DNA of 64,000 bases from Hoeflea_A sp965228785 (lineage in GTDB: Bacteria; Pseudomonadota; Alphaproteobacteria; Rhizobiales; Rhizobiaceae): positions 1,364,001 through 1,428,000 of the forward strand of contig CBDDIF010000001.1 of the NCBI GenBank assembly GCA_965228785.1. Direction: 5' to 3'. The notes under the pieces are model-generated. The model ran no database searches, had not been told where the DNA came from, and saw only the letters and a list, made by a program, of their open reading frames with translations. Below are positions 1 through 7,905 of this stretch, one piece after another; within the stretch, counting starts at the first letter, position 1, and every line of letters begins with the position of its first letter. The translations under genes were made by a program, and so were the position numbers.

Positions 1-225
1 CAGACCGGAAAAGAGGTTGAAGCTGACTTCGTTCCGCATGTGGTTCGAAGCCAGAGTATCAGCGAGCATGCGCGCCAGGGCGTCGTTGATGTTGTCGGGT
101 TTCTGGACACATCGCTTCAGGGCCGGCTCAAGGAACGGTTCCCGTTTTGACAGCGCGAGGGCATCAACCTGAATGGTCTGCCATGCTTGCGATACGGACT
201 CATTGTCCGCTGGAAAAACCGACAT
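1..225 (-). CDS. cysE: serine O-acetyltransferase, N-terminal part (gene runs off the left edge)
   Basis: Only the first 75 codons are inside the window; the gene reads leftward from an ATG at 225 and leaves the window open. The translation begins MSVFPADNESVSQAW and continues with SKREPFLEPAL and INDALARMLADTLASNHM. This is the helical N-terminal domain of CysE (W..I..EA, EP.L, ..AL..MLA..L.S..M). The enzyme acetylates L-serine with acetyl-CoA, the first step of cysteine synthesis, and works in the cytoplasm as a hexamer. The catalytic left-handed beta-helix lies outside the window and cannot be checked. Cysteine supply fits the neighbouring glutathione S-transferase operon, but that link is inference. 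The start is supported by the homology beginning about 15 residues in. Confidence 0.85.
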   Translation of the reverse strand, partial: MSVFPADNESVSQAWQTIQVDALALSKREPFLEPALKRCVQKPDNINDALARMLADTLASNHMRNEVSFNLFSGL

Positions 226-274
226 GCCTGATCCTTTCGATGTGGGTGCAAGGCGCGATTCCGCAAAGCGAATA

Positions 275-310
275 TCGGACCTTGTCCGATGCGCCCTGAG
301 GGCGCATCGG
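275..310. promoter_or_regulatory. two overlapping perfect hairpins upstream of cysE
   Basis: CCGATGCGCCC (286-296) and GGGCGCATCGG (300-310) form a perfect 11-bp stem with a 3-nt loop. TCGGAC (275-280) and GTCCGA (284-289) form a second 6-bp stem with a 3-nt loop. The two share bases 286-289, so they cannot form together. They lie between the tautomerase stop (349) and the cysE start (225), both on the minus strand. There is no T-run after either stem. The larger one may end the upstream operon, or the pair may act as an attenuator-like switch in the cysE leader. Confidence 0.45.
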
Positions 311-348
311 CGCGCTGTTTGTGTGGTTCTGTGTAAAGGCGAACTGGG

Positions 349-570
349 TCAGTCCCGATCGGCACGGATATCGCTGACTTTGCGGCCTTCGATACCCCAG
401 TTGTCGAGTGGGACTTCGTCAATCACCACAAAGGTTGTGGCGGGGCTCTTGTTGAGCACTCTTTGCAGCAGATCGGTGACGCCGGATATCAGTTGGCCCT
501 TTTCCTCTGCCGTCGGCCCCTTTCCGTCGGCTCCACCCTCTTGGGTTACCTTGATGTTTACATAGGGCAT
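349..570 (-). CDS. 4-oxalocrotonate tautomerase family protein
   Basis: 73 residues starting MPYVNIKVTQEG. After removal of Met1 the amino-terminal proline is the general base of the tautomerase superfamily. The length and the beta-alpha-beta pattern, with FVVIDEVPLDNWGIEG in the second half, match short 4-OT proteins that act as hexamers on keto-enol substrates. The substrate cannot be told from sequence. It starts 4 nt after the stop of the NTF2-like gene and is the last gene of a three-gene operon with that gene and the glutathione S-transferase, which suggests detoxification or degradation of an unsaturated compound. A hairpin at 286-310 follows it. Confidence 0.8.
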   Translation of the reverse strand: MPYVNIKVTQEGGADGKGPTAEEKGQLISGVTDLLQRVLNKSPATTFVVIDEVPLDNWGIEGRKVSDIRADRD

Positions 571-574
571 CGCC

Positions 575-955
575 TCAATCCTTCCGCTCTACGAACGAGA
601 ATACCTTGGTCAAAACACGCCATCCGTCGCTTGTATTGATGAGTGTCAGAAGGTCCTGGTAGTTGCGGCCCATCATGGTCATGCGCGCTTCGACGATTCC
701 AATCCGATCCCCCTTGAGGGCGATGCGTTCGATTGTTTCTTCTCTCGGATCACCCCGCGAAGCTGGCGGGGTTCGCACATCTATTCGCGCCATGTAAGCG
801 TCCAAGCCCATGCGTTCATAGGTGTCGGCCGTGCCGTTCACATAGGCCAAATCGGAATGGAATACCGTGCGCAGGACCTTGCTGTCTGAATGATAGAGAC
901 CGTCAAAATATCGTCCCATCAATTCCCGAACCTCGTTTTGGTCAGCGGAGGTCAT
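575..955 (-). CDS. NTF2-like (SnoaL/lumazine-binding type) protein
   Basis: 126 residues from the ATG at 955, which overlaps the TGA of the glutathione S-transferase gene (ATGA). That coupling is why I prefer it to an in-frame start further upstream at 1039. The protein is one cone-like NTF2 fold: helix VRELMGRYFDGLYHSD, then the strand region LRTVFHSDLAYVNG, and a C-terminal strand block ending WRVLTKVFSFVER. The family includes enzymes such as polyketide cyclases and ketosteroid isomerase, and also proteins that only bind ligands; no catalytic pair is obvious. Context links it to the GST and tautomerase genes on either side. The function is not assigned. Confidence 0.75.
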   Translation of the reverse strand: MTSADQNEVRELMGRYFDGLYHSDSKVLRTVFHSDLAYVNGTADTYERMGLDAYMARIDVRTPPASRGDPREETIERIALKGDRIGIVEARMTMMGRNYQDLLTLINTSDGWRVLTKVFSFVERKD

Positions 956-1635
956 CACAAAAGCCCCTCTGCAGCCAATGCCGCCTTTGTGGACGGGCGG
1001 TCCGCTATTCTCTTCCAGTAGTTCCGGAGATTTGGCCATTGTGAGAGGTCTATGGCCTTGAAGTTGGCCCAGTTGACCAGAACGAATGTGTAGGCGTCAG
1101 CCACTGAAAAACGGCTTTCAACCAGGTATTCGCGGCCATCGGCCAGCACCGCTTCCAGATGGTCAAACTTGGCGGAAACTTTACGGGTTGCCGCTGCTTT
1201 TTCCGAATCCGATGAACCGCTTGCGAACAGTGGGCTCCAGGCCTTGTGGATTTCAGCTGCAGCGAAGTTCAGGAATTGCTGCATTCTGGCCCTTTCGAGC
1301 GATCCCGGCGGTGGCGCGTACGCGTTTTCAGGATGATTGTCGGCGATGTATTGCAGGATCGCGACGCCCTCGCTGAGATAGGTTCCGTTGTTGATTTCCA
1401 GCGCAGGCACATACCCATTCGGACTGATCTTGCGGAAATCCGACCCGGATTCGGTCTGTCCGGTCTCGGTATCGACAGCCTCGATCTCGAAGGTCTCGCC
1501 GACTTCCTGCAGCATAATGTGGCTGGCGAGGGAGCAGGCTCCCGGTTGTAGAAGAGTTTCATAATTGGCTCCTTTATTGAGTGACGAGCCTTGGATACCC
1601 ACGCAATCGGGCAATTGATAATATCGAGTTTTCAT
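955..1635 (-). CDS. glutathione S-transferase, start region apparently disrupted by a 1-nt deletion
   Basis: The main frame carries a full GST: thioredoxin-like domain with QPGACSLASHIML and NGYVPALEINNGTYLSE, then the all-helical domain ending WPNLRNYWKRIADRP. Family members (for example E. coli GstA) begin MKLFYxPGACSLASHI. Here MKLFYN is read from an ATG at 1562 in the neighbouring frame and would join PGACSLASH exactly if one more base were present in the short G run of the plus strand near 1544. As sequenced, the open frame reaches back to an ATG at 1635 and gives the atypical start MKTRYYQLPDCVG. This could be a sequencing error, a real frameshift, or a novel N-terminus. The gene is divergent from a LysR regulator and coupled to the NTF2-like gene. 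Confidence 0.8.
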   Translation of the reverse strand: MKTRYYQLPDCVGIQGSSLNKGANYETLLQPGACSLASHIMLQEVGETFEIEAVDTETGQTESGSDFRKISPNGYVPALEINNGTYLSEGVAILQYIADNHPENAYAPPPGSLERARMQQFLNFAAAEIHKAWSPLFASGSSDSEKAAATRKVSAKFDHLEAVLADGREYLVESRFSVADAYTFVLVNWANFKAIDLSQWPNLRNYWKRIADRPSTKAALAAEGLL

Positions 1636-1636
1636 G

Positions 1637-1663
1637 ATTATGATCGAAAAATTAGATCATAAT
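1637..1663. promoter_or_regulatory. perfect 9-bp inverted repeat, probable LysR operator
   Basis: ATTATGATC (1637-1645) and GATCATAAT (1655-1663) are exact inverted copies separated by 9 nt. The site sits in the short divergent gap between the GST operon and the LysR gene, where LysR-type regulators normally bind. It also argues that the GST message starts downstream of here and that the ATG at 1635, touching the repeat, is not the native start. Confidence 0.6.
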
Positions 1664-1674
1664 GGATGGGCGAT

Positions 1675-2547
1675 ATGACCCTGGACCAACTTGTTGCATT
1701 GGATGCCATCATTGCCACCGGCACCTTCCGGGCAGCTGCTGACCGTCTGCACAAGGCGCAATCAGCCGTCAGTCACCAGATTCGCAAACTGGAAGCTGAA
1801 CTCAACTTTGACCTGTTCTCAAGGGATCAGTATCGGCCGCGCCTGACACCTGAAGGCGAGGTGTTTTTCCGCGAAACAACACGTGTTCTTGAGCAGGTGC
1901 GCAGATTGAAGGCGACCGCTGCTGGATTGCGGAGCGAGCAGGAGCCGGTGATTTCCATCGCAATGACTGCGACCATGTCGCTGGATCCGATCCTGCGTGT
2001 TCTTGGCAAGGTCGGTCAGGCATATCCAAGCACCCACATCCGCGTTGCGACAGAAATGATGGGCGGGCCCCTGGCGAGACTTATGGGGGGCGAGGCAGAC
2101 CTGATCATAGCTGGCCTGGAAGGTGTTCCCCTCGACGAAGTTGAAACGCTGCCCGTTGGAGCGATAACGATTCGGCCGGTCGCAAGCCCAAGCTTTCCGG
2201 CCTCGCAGCGCAAGGGGGTCCGTTCAAAACGAGAGATGCAAACCTACACGCAGGTGGTCGTGTCCGGTACCGGCGGACAAGACTACGATCAAAGCCGCGA
2301 CCTGCTTTCGGGTGGACAGCGTTGGACCGTTTCCGACTTTGATGCAAAGAAATCCGTCATCAAGGCTGGTCTTGGATGGGGTGGCATCCCCGAACACCGG
2401 ATGGAGCCTGAACTCCGATCCGGGGACCTTGTGCCTCTCAGCGTCGAAGATTACCCGCCACGCCATACCGAGATATTCGCGATACGGCGTCGGGATCAGC
2501 CCATGGGCAAGGTCATGTCAGATATCTGGGCGGCCCTTGGCGCCTGA
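1675..2547 (+). CDS. LysR family transcriptional regulator
   Basis: 290 residues. The N-terminal winged helix-turn-helix reads LDQLVALDAIIATGTFRAAA and LHKAQSAVSHQIRKLEAELN, the standard LysR DNA-binding domain. The rest is a periplasmic-binding-protein-like effector domain with AGLEGVPLDEVETLPVGAI. ATG 1675 is chosen because the family usually starts a few residues before the LxQLxxL helix and GGATGGG precedes it; an in-frame ATG at 1666 adds three residues. It is transcribed away from the GST-NTF2-tautomerase operon and probably controls that operon and itself through the inverted repeat at 1637-1663. The effector is unknown. Confidence 0.9.
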   Translation: MTLDQLVALDAIIATGTFRAAADRLHKAQSAVSHQIRKLEAELNFDLFSRDQYRPRLTPEGEVFFRETTRVLEQVRRLKATAAGLRSEQEPVISIAMTATMSLDPILRVLGKVGQAYPSTHIRVATEMMGGPLARLMGGEADLIIAGLEGVPLDEVETLPVGAITIRPVASPSFPASQRKGVRSKREMQTYTQVVVSGTGGQDYDQSRDLLSGGQRWTVSDFDAKKSVIKAGLGWGGIPEHRMEPELRSGDLVPLSVEDYPPRHTEIFAIRRRDQPMGKVMSDIWAALGA

Positions 2548-2549
2548 TC

Positions 2550-2574
2550 ATCGGTTTTGCAGAAAACAACCGAT
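2550..2574 (+). terminator. weak hairpin after the LysR gene
   Basis: ATCGGTT (2550-2556) and AACCGAT (2568-2574) can pair, starting 3 nt after the LysR stop. No T-run follows, so this is at best a weak or Rho-assisted end of transcription. Confidence 0.3.
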
Positions 2575-2672
2575 ACGCGGAGGCTCATTCGGCACTCCGT
2601 CATCAGGCGACAGCAGCTAAAGCCAACAAAATCCGCTTCAGTGGCCGCCTCGGTTTCGACCCGACGGGACCG

Positions 2673-3707
2673 TTAGTTTTCGCTTCCACTCGCGTTTTGG
2701 ATGGCATCCAGGAAGGCATCCAGCAATGCGGTTCCCTCCTCACCGAGTTGGTCGGCAATCAGCGTCCTCGTGACCGGTTGGGTATTCTCCCGAAAGGCCG
2801 TCATTTCGCTTTCGGTGGGATAGTAGATCTCCATTTGACTGCCCAAGGCGGCGAGATGAGTGCCCATCTGCGATGCAGCCAGCGCCCGGCTCGCTTCGAT
2901 CCCTTTGCTTGCGGCTTGCTCAACCACGCGCCGCTCGCTTTCGGACAGCGCGTCGAGAAAAGCCTGGTTCATGACCCAGAAGTAGGGAGTGTAGAAATGG
3001 TTTGTCACCGTGGCAAAGCGCTGGATGTCGTCGAGATTGGCAAAGCGGATGATCGCCGCCGGATTCATCTGACCATCCACGACGCGGGCCTCAATGGATG
3101 TTTCGAGGTCCCCCCACGGAATGGCCACCGGCGTAGCGCCCAGGCTTCGCACGAAAGCCTTGTGACTATCGAGGTCCATCGTCCGGATGCGCAGCCCCTC
3201 CATATCCGCGGGACTGCGGACTGCCCGATCGTTGTTGGTCAAAACGAAAAGGCCGCCCGTATCCAGCAACCCCAGAAGGGCCAGGTCGGTTTCCATGGCA
3301 AAATCCTGTGCCAGCAGCGCGCCGAACGGGCCGTCGAATACCGCATAGGTCTCTTTGAGGTCCTGCCAGGCAAATGGGAAATCGAGCACACTCACGCGGG
3401 GATAGATCCCGCTGACGCCGCCGACCGATGCGATGGCGGTCTGGATGACGCCTTTGCGCACCAGTTCCAGGGCGCTTTTGTCGTTGCCGGCCTGGCCTTC
3501 CGGAAAGATCTCGACCCGCATTGAACCGTCTGACAGGGCTTCGACGGACTCCTTGAATGCGACGGCAGCTGCAGCCGTGGCCGTATCATTCGGATCATTG
3601 TTGTTCTGGTGAGTCAGGTAGATGATCTTGGGCTCCGCCGCTCGAACCGGGCTGGCAAGAGCAAACAGCGCAAACGCCAAGAGGGATGCAACGCCTAACT
3701 TCGGCAT
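2673..3707 (-). CDS. TRAP-type C4-dicarboxylate-like periplasmic binding protein (DctP family)
   Basis: 344 residues from ATG 3707. A signal peptide of about 23 residues (LGVASLLAFALFALASPVRA) is followed by the DctP fold: KIIYLTHQNNNDPNDTATAA, then LELVRKGVIQTAIASVGG, GLRIRTMDLDSHKAFVRSLG and VPIPWGDLETSIEARVVDGQ-like segments, including the conserved Arg region that holds the ligand carboxylate. No DctQ or DctM membrane subunit is in the window, so it is an orphan binding protein. Its start overlaps or touches the end of the adenylate cyclase gene upstream; an alternative ATG at 3728 would overlap the cyclase by 14 nt. The linkage suggests the protein presents its ligand to the cyclase sensor rather than to a transporter. 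That role is inference. Confidence 0.85.
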   Translation of the reverse strand: MPKLGVASLLAFALFALASPVRAAEPKIIYLTHQNNNDPNDTATAAAAVAFKESVEALSDGSMRVEIFPEGQAGNDKSALELVRKGVIQTAIASVGGVSGIYPRVSVLDFPFAWQDLKETYAVFDGPFGALLAQDFAMETDLALLGLLDTGGLFVLTNNDRAVRSPADMEGLRIRTMDLDSHKAFVRSLGATPVAIPWGDLETSIEARVVDGQMNPAAIIRFANLDDIQRFATVTNHFYTPYFWVMNQAFLDALSESERRVVEQAASKGIEASRALAASQMGTHLAALGSQMEIYYPTESEMTAFRENTQPVTRTLIADQLGEEGTALLDAFLDAIQNASGSEN

Positions 3708-3714
3708 ATCAAAC

Positions 3715-5844
3715 CTATTTCGTGTCATAGTCGATGACACCATCCCAATCGGTCGGTGGTGGGCGCAGGGCAAATTCCTGGCACCGGGCAAGATAGTGTT
3801 TGGCAGGACCGTCTTCCGGATATTCGTCCAGGAACCCCTGAAAGGCCTTGACCGCCTGGTCCCAGTCACGTTTCTCGTAAACAGCCATGCAGGCTGCCCA
3901 GGCTTCGCACATGTGCTCCTGCACTGGCGTTGCCGGATTTTCGGCTTCGTCGCCGATCTCCCCAAGGAGTTCGTAAACGGTAATGGGGACGGATACTCCC
4001 GCCGGCGCGATGATATCGATGGCCCGCATCAGGAAACGCCCGGTGACTTTCTCTGCCACCGTCTCCGTGATCAGGAGTTGAGTGCCGTAGCGTTTGTTGA
4101 GGCCTTCCACCCGCGAGGCCAGATTTACGGCCGACCCGAGAGCGGTGTATTGCATACGGTCCACAGAACCGACATTACCCACCATGACATCGCCGCAGTG
4201 AAGGGCGAAACGGGTCGCCACCGGAAACAGGGTTGTTCCGTCAGCGCCTGCATTGCTGGCATTCAGTTGTCTGCAGGTGTCGAGACAGGCGAGGACTGCC
4301 TTACAAGCGGTAATGGCGTGGTCTGGATCTTCCTTCGGCGCATTCCAGAAGGCCATCACGGCATCGCCGATGAACTTGTCGACTGTGCCGTGGTGCCGAC
4401 GAATGGTGCCGGACACCGCGCTGAAATAGACCGACAATTCGGAGAAGATCCGTTCCGGTGTCAGCTTCTCGGACTTGTTGGTGAAGGATTCGATGTCCGA
4501 GAACAGCAAAGTCAGTTCCCGTTGTTGTCCACCGATCTGCACCGCGGTGCCAGAGGAAACAATCGAACGGACAAGATCTGTCGGGACGTAGGCACCGAAA
4601 CTGCGCAGGCTGTTTTTCATGCGTTGAACGGCGTTCACCAAGTCATTGATTTCGATAATGGTCGAGTGCAATGAAAAGGTTCCGTCCAGCTCGAAGTTTC
4701 GAATGCGCCCCGTTTCTTGAACGACCTGTCGTAGCGGCGCTGTCAGACGTTTGGACATCACGGAAATCGTGATGATTGCCAGTCCAACAATCAAAGACGC
4801 GACCAACAGCACACGTAGCGTCGTCTGTCTGATTTCGCTGACGAATTCATTCTGGTCGGCGATAACCCCGATGATCCAGGGCTTGTGAAACTCATCCGGA
4901 AACGGCTTGAAGGAGGCCATGATCGGAACGGCACCGGGCAGAGTGAACTTACTTTCACCCGTGACGTCGAAATGCTCAATGACACTCGCGATCGCCGTGT
5001 CGTCGAGGGGGACCGGCGATCCGGCGGTTTGGATCGCGTTCTCCTGCGACAACACGATCACGTTTCCCGAACTGTCCAGAACAAATATCCGACCCCGCTG
5101 GCCGACTTTTATGTCGTTCAGATAGACAGAAAAATCCTCCAGGGTGATGTCGGCACCCGCCGTCCCGATGATATTGCCGGATCCGGTTGTTGCGACGTGA
5201 GAAACCGTCAGCCCAAGCTTGCCGGTGCTTGAAAAGAAATAGGGGTCGGAGATCGTAATGCTCTTGCTCTCGACACCTGCGGTGTACCAGGGGCGAACCC
5301 GCGGGTCGAATTGCGGCTGCCCGCGTTCCACACCGGTCACATTGTCCCAGTCGGCGAGATAAACATAGCTGTCCGCCATATACCCCGGACTGTCATCCAA
5401 TATGCGAATGGCAAAGCGCGTTTCGGGATCCGGTTTGGCATCACTCGGGCCGAAGGACTCGATGCCCTCAAGAACCCGGACAACCTGGTAAAAGGCGCCG
5501 TCGCTTTCGTAGCCGATGAACATGCCATAGAGCTGTGGCAGAGCAGCAAACTGATTGAAGAAGAATTGCAGCCCCTTGACCGTTCTCAGGTCGCTGCCGC
5601 CACTTTGCGCGAGATGGGCGGCGTTCTCGACCGCACGGGCCACGGGCGTCAAAAGCCCTTCGAAGCCGCGCACGACGTCCTCGGTGGACCGGTCCATGGC
5701 CCGAGATGCTGTGGTCAGGGCCAGCCGGGAATTGCTGAGGTACAAAAATCCAACAATGCCCCCGATCAGGGCCAGCATCATCAGCGTGAATGCCGTGGCA
5801 ATTCCGATGTGGACCCTCAACCTCACGGGCACTTTTCTCCCCAT
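3715..5844 (-). CDS. dCache-HAMP class III adenylate/guanylate cyclase
   Basis: 709 residues. There is a transmembrane helix near 12-34, a large periplasmic dCache sensor (roughly 35-340, with DPRVRPWYTAG and ADITLEDFSVYL), a second helix near 345-365 (VLLVASLIVGLAIITISVM), a HAMP region, and a class III catalytic domain at about 435-620. Catalytic features are visible: metal aspartates in LLFSDIESFT and KFIGDAVMAFWNAP, the purine-contacting Lys of VDKFIGD with Thr in YTALGSAVN, and the transition-state Asn/Arg of VNLASRVEG. Lys/Thr is typical of ATP-using bacterial cyclases. The C-terminal 80 residues look helical and TPR-like. The TRAP-type binding protein follows with overlap, so the pair may form a ligand-gated cAMP sensor. 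Confidence 0.9.
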   Translation of the reverse strand: MGRKVPVRLRVHIGIATAFTLMMLALIGGIVGFLYLSNSRLALTTASRAMDRSTEDVVRGFEGLLTPVARAVENAAHLAQSGGSDLRTVKGLQFFFNQFAALPQLYGMFIGYESDGAFYQVVRVLEGIESFGPSDAKPDPETRFAIRILDDSPGYMADSYVYLADWDNVTGVERGQPQFDPRVRPWYTAGVESKSITISDPYFFSSTGKLGLTVSHVATTGSGNIIGTAGADITLEDFSVYLNDIKVGQRGRIFVLDSSGNVIVLSQENAIQTAGSPVPLDDTAIASVIEHFDVTGESKFTLPGAVPIMASFKPFPDEFHKPWIIGVIADQNEFVSEIRQTTLRVLLVASLIVGLAIITISVMSKRLTAPLRQVVQETGRIRNFELDGTFSLHSTIIEINDLVNAVQRMKNSLRSFGAYVPTDLVRSIVSSGTAVQIGGQQRELTLLFSDIESFTNKSEKLTPERIFSELSVYFSAVSGTIRRHHGTVDKFIGDAVMAFWNAPKEDPDHAITACKAVLACLDTCRQLNASNAGADGTTLFPVATRFALHCGDVMVGNVGSVDRMQYTALGSAVNLASRVEGLNKRYGTQLLITETVAEKVTGRFLMRAIDIIAPAGVSVPITVYELLGEIGDEAENPATPVQEHMCEAWAACMAVYEKRDWDQAVKAFQGFLDEYPEDGPAKHYLARCQEFALRPPPTDWDGVIDYDTK

Positions 5845-6340
5845 TCAACGAACCGCATTTCGACTAAGGGTAGAAGTGGAACCAAAGCGTTAACAGTATC
5901 GTTGAGCAAGCTTATTGGGCGCCAATTGTTTGAGAAGTGGAGACTATGATGAATATAATCAGAACTCGCACTGTAGGTCGGTATCCAATTCATGGATAGG
6001 TCGATGGCGAGTGTCTTTGTTGGTGAATGACCGGTCGAGAAGCAAACCTAATCTTGAACGGCCTGCAGACCGCTTTGCTTCCGAATGATTGCGACCAAGC
6101 TACTTTTTTCAGCTCCGTATAGGGCATGGCCGTTTTCCGGCTGTTGCTTTTTGCGCAACCTGTTGCGTGACGGACAACATTCGCCTATTGTGACTTGGGG
6201 CTCAACTCAATAGCTGAGCGAGAGCCAATTGGGCTTAGAGTATGTTTGAAGCCTGCCAAGATCGAACATGATGGGCGAGTATGGCCGGGAGGATATGCAA
6301 CGATGATCGGGTTATCGGTCGCCGCATCAAGAGTCGCAAG
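5845..6340. other. long divergent intergenic region between the cyclase and the MttB homologue
   Basis: About 500 bases without a convincing gene. It must hold the promoters of both divergent genes. The only clear structure is the inverted repeat and promoter-like pair at 6154-6191. The left part (5850-6100) is less GC-rich than its flanks, but no repeat, RNA gene or coding remnant was recognised. Confidence 0.5.
6154..6191 (+). promoter_or_regulatory. putative promoter with overlapping inverted repeat ahead of the MttB homologue
   Basis: CGCAAC (6154-6159), 2 nt, then GTTGCG (6162-6167) form a perfect inverted repeat. It overlaps a possible -35 (TTGCGT, 6163-6168). A possible -10 (TATTGT, 6186-6191) follows at 17 nt. 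A repressor bound to the repeat would block the promoter; the XRE-cupin regulator at 8493-9122 is the nearest candidate. Confidence 0.4.
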
Positions 6341-7867
6341 ATGGTAAGGCGTGCAAGGCGTAATCGCCGCGACTCCGCGGCCAGATTGGAGCAGACGCCA
6401 TGGCGTCGGTTCAAAAACCCGTATCCTCCGATTGAAATCTTGTCGCCGGATCAGCTGCAGATGATCCATGACAATTCGATGCGAATTTTGAGCGAAGTCG
6501 GCATCAAGGTCCTGGATGCGCGCTCGCGCAGTTTGCTGGCGGACATTGGCGCCATGGTCGACGATGCCAGCGAGATGGTGCGGTTCGACCCGGATCAGGT
6601 CATGGAGATAGTTGCGCTCGCGCCGGCAAGCGTTGAATTGCATGCTCGAAACTCCGACTACAATCTGACGCTGGGGGGCGACGAGATCATCTTCTCCTCG
6701 GTCATGTGCCCGCCTTTTGCCAATGACCTCGATCGCGGTCGTCGCGCCGGGACCTACGAGGAGATGTGCGAATACGTCAAATTGGTGCACGCAATCAATG
6801 CGGTGCATCAGGCCGGAGGGGGAGGGTTCGAACCGCTCGATCTGCCCGCCGAAACACGCCATCTCGATGTGGCCTATGCGCACGCCACGCTGACGGACAA
6901 GACCTGGAAATTCTGGAGCAACGGCAAGACCCGAGCTCGCGACGCCATTGAGATTGCCAAAATCATGATGGGATACTCCGATCAGGACCTGATCGAGCAC
7001 CCCGTCATAACAGCGCCTATCAATACGAACTCGCCGTTGATGATCGACACGGCCATGGCCGAAGGCATTGTCGAGATGGCACGGGTCGGCCAACCTCTCA
7101 TCATTGCCCCCTTTACAATGGCGGGAGCGATGAGCCCGGCAACAGAGGCAGGTGCTTTGTCTGTTCAAAACGCCGAGGCTCTGGCCGGATGCGTGTTGGC
7201 CCAGGCTGCCAGGCGCGGTGCACCGGTTGTTTATGGATCGTATCTGACCAATGTCGATATGCGCACCGGCAGTCCGGTCTTCGGCACACCGGTCTTTGCC
7301 AAGACGACATGGGCATCCGGCCAGCTCGCCAGGCGTTACGGGCTTCCCTTCCGTTCGTCGTTGAACACCGGTTCTAATCTGGTGGACGCCCAGGCGGCTT
7401 ACGAAACGGAACTGTGCCTTTGGGCAGCCGTGATGGGGCACGCCAACATCATCTTCGCATCGGCGGGCTGGCTGGAAGGTGGATTGTCCGGCTCCTACGA
7501 AAAGCTGATCCTCGACGCGGAGCTCCTTCAGTTGATGACCGAAAGCCTCCAGCCCATCGTTGTCAGCGAGGACACACTGGGTTTCGATGCGATCAAGGAA
7601 GTCGGCCCCGGCGGCCATTTCTTTGGGTCCGCACACACGCTGGAGCGCTACGAAAATGCGTTCTACCACCCGATTTTGACGGACACCCGAAACTACGAAA
7701 CATGGGATGAACAGGGCCGCGAGAGCGCCGAAATACGTGCCAATCGATTGTGGAAGAAGCTGTTGGAAGAGTACGAACAGCCGAAAATCGACGAGGGCGT
7801 CGATGAGGCGTTGAGGGCCTTCGTGTCGCGCCGCAAATCAGAAATTCAAGCAGCGCAGGCAGCTTGA
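6341..7867 (+). CDS. MttB-family (trimethylamine/quaternary amine) methyltransferase homologue without pyrrolysine
   Basis: 508 residues from ATG 6341; an in-frame ATG at 6281 would add 20 basic residues. The start MVRRARRNRRDSAARLEQ and the block NPYPPIEILSPDQLQMIHDN are typical of alphaproteobacterial MttB homologues. Further family segments include VHQAGGGGFEPLDLPAET, TNSPLMIDTAMAEGIVEMAR and EVGPGGHFFGSAHTLERY. The frame contains no in-frame amber codon, so this is a non-pyrrolysine member. The best known such enzymes (MtgB type) move a methyl group from glycine betaine or related quaternary amines to a corrinoid protein. No corrinoid protein or corrinoid:folate methyltransferase lies in the window. 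It is followed by the AhpD-like gene in the same direction and probably shares its transcript. The substrate is unproved. Confidence 0.85.
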   Translation: MVRRARRNRRDSAARLEQTPWRRFKNPYPPIEILSPDQLQMIHDNSMRILSEVGIKVLDARSRSLLADIGAMVDDASEMVRFDPDQVMEIVALAPASVELHARNSDYNLTLGGDEIIFSSVMCPPFANDLDRGRRAGTYEEMCEYVKLVHAINAVHQAGGGGFEPLDLPAETRHLDVAYAHATLTDKTWKFWSNGKTRARDAIEIAKIMMGYSDQDLIEHPVITAPINTNSPLMIDTAMAEGIVEMARVGQPLIIAPFTMAGAMSPATEAGALSVQNAEALAGCVLAQAARRGAPVVYGSYLTNVDMRTGSPVFGTPVFAKTTWASGQLARRYGLPFRSSLNTGSNLVDAQAAYETELCLWAAVMGHANIIFASAGWLEGGLSGSYEKLILDAELLQLMTESLQPIVVSEDTLGFDAIKEVGPGGHFFGSAHTLERYENAFYHPILTDTRNYETWDEQGRESAEIRANRLWKKLLEEYEQPKIDEGVDEALRAFVSRRKSEIQAAQAA

Positions 7868-7905
7868 TCTCACAAAAACACTCCAAATTATTGCGGGATG
7901 GAAAC

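Noticed and set aside
173..565. Plus-strand open frame of 130 codons
   Set aside because: It lies across the start of cysE, the hairpins and the tautomerase gene, and its translation has no family features.
3622..4674. Plus-strand frame of 350 codons opposite the cyclase
   Set aside because: It is antisense to a clearly conserved cyclase catalytic domain and has biased composition typical of an antisense frame in GC-rich DNA.
6185..7669. Minus-strand frame of 494 codons opposite the MttB homologue
   Set aside because: The plus-strand protein has extensive family similarity; the antisense translation has none.
6341..7867. Pyrrolysine-containing MttB
   Set aside because: The frame runs through without an in-frame amber codon, and no pyl genes are present.
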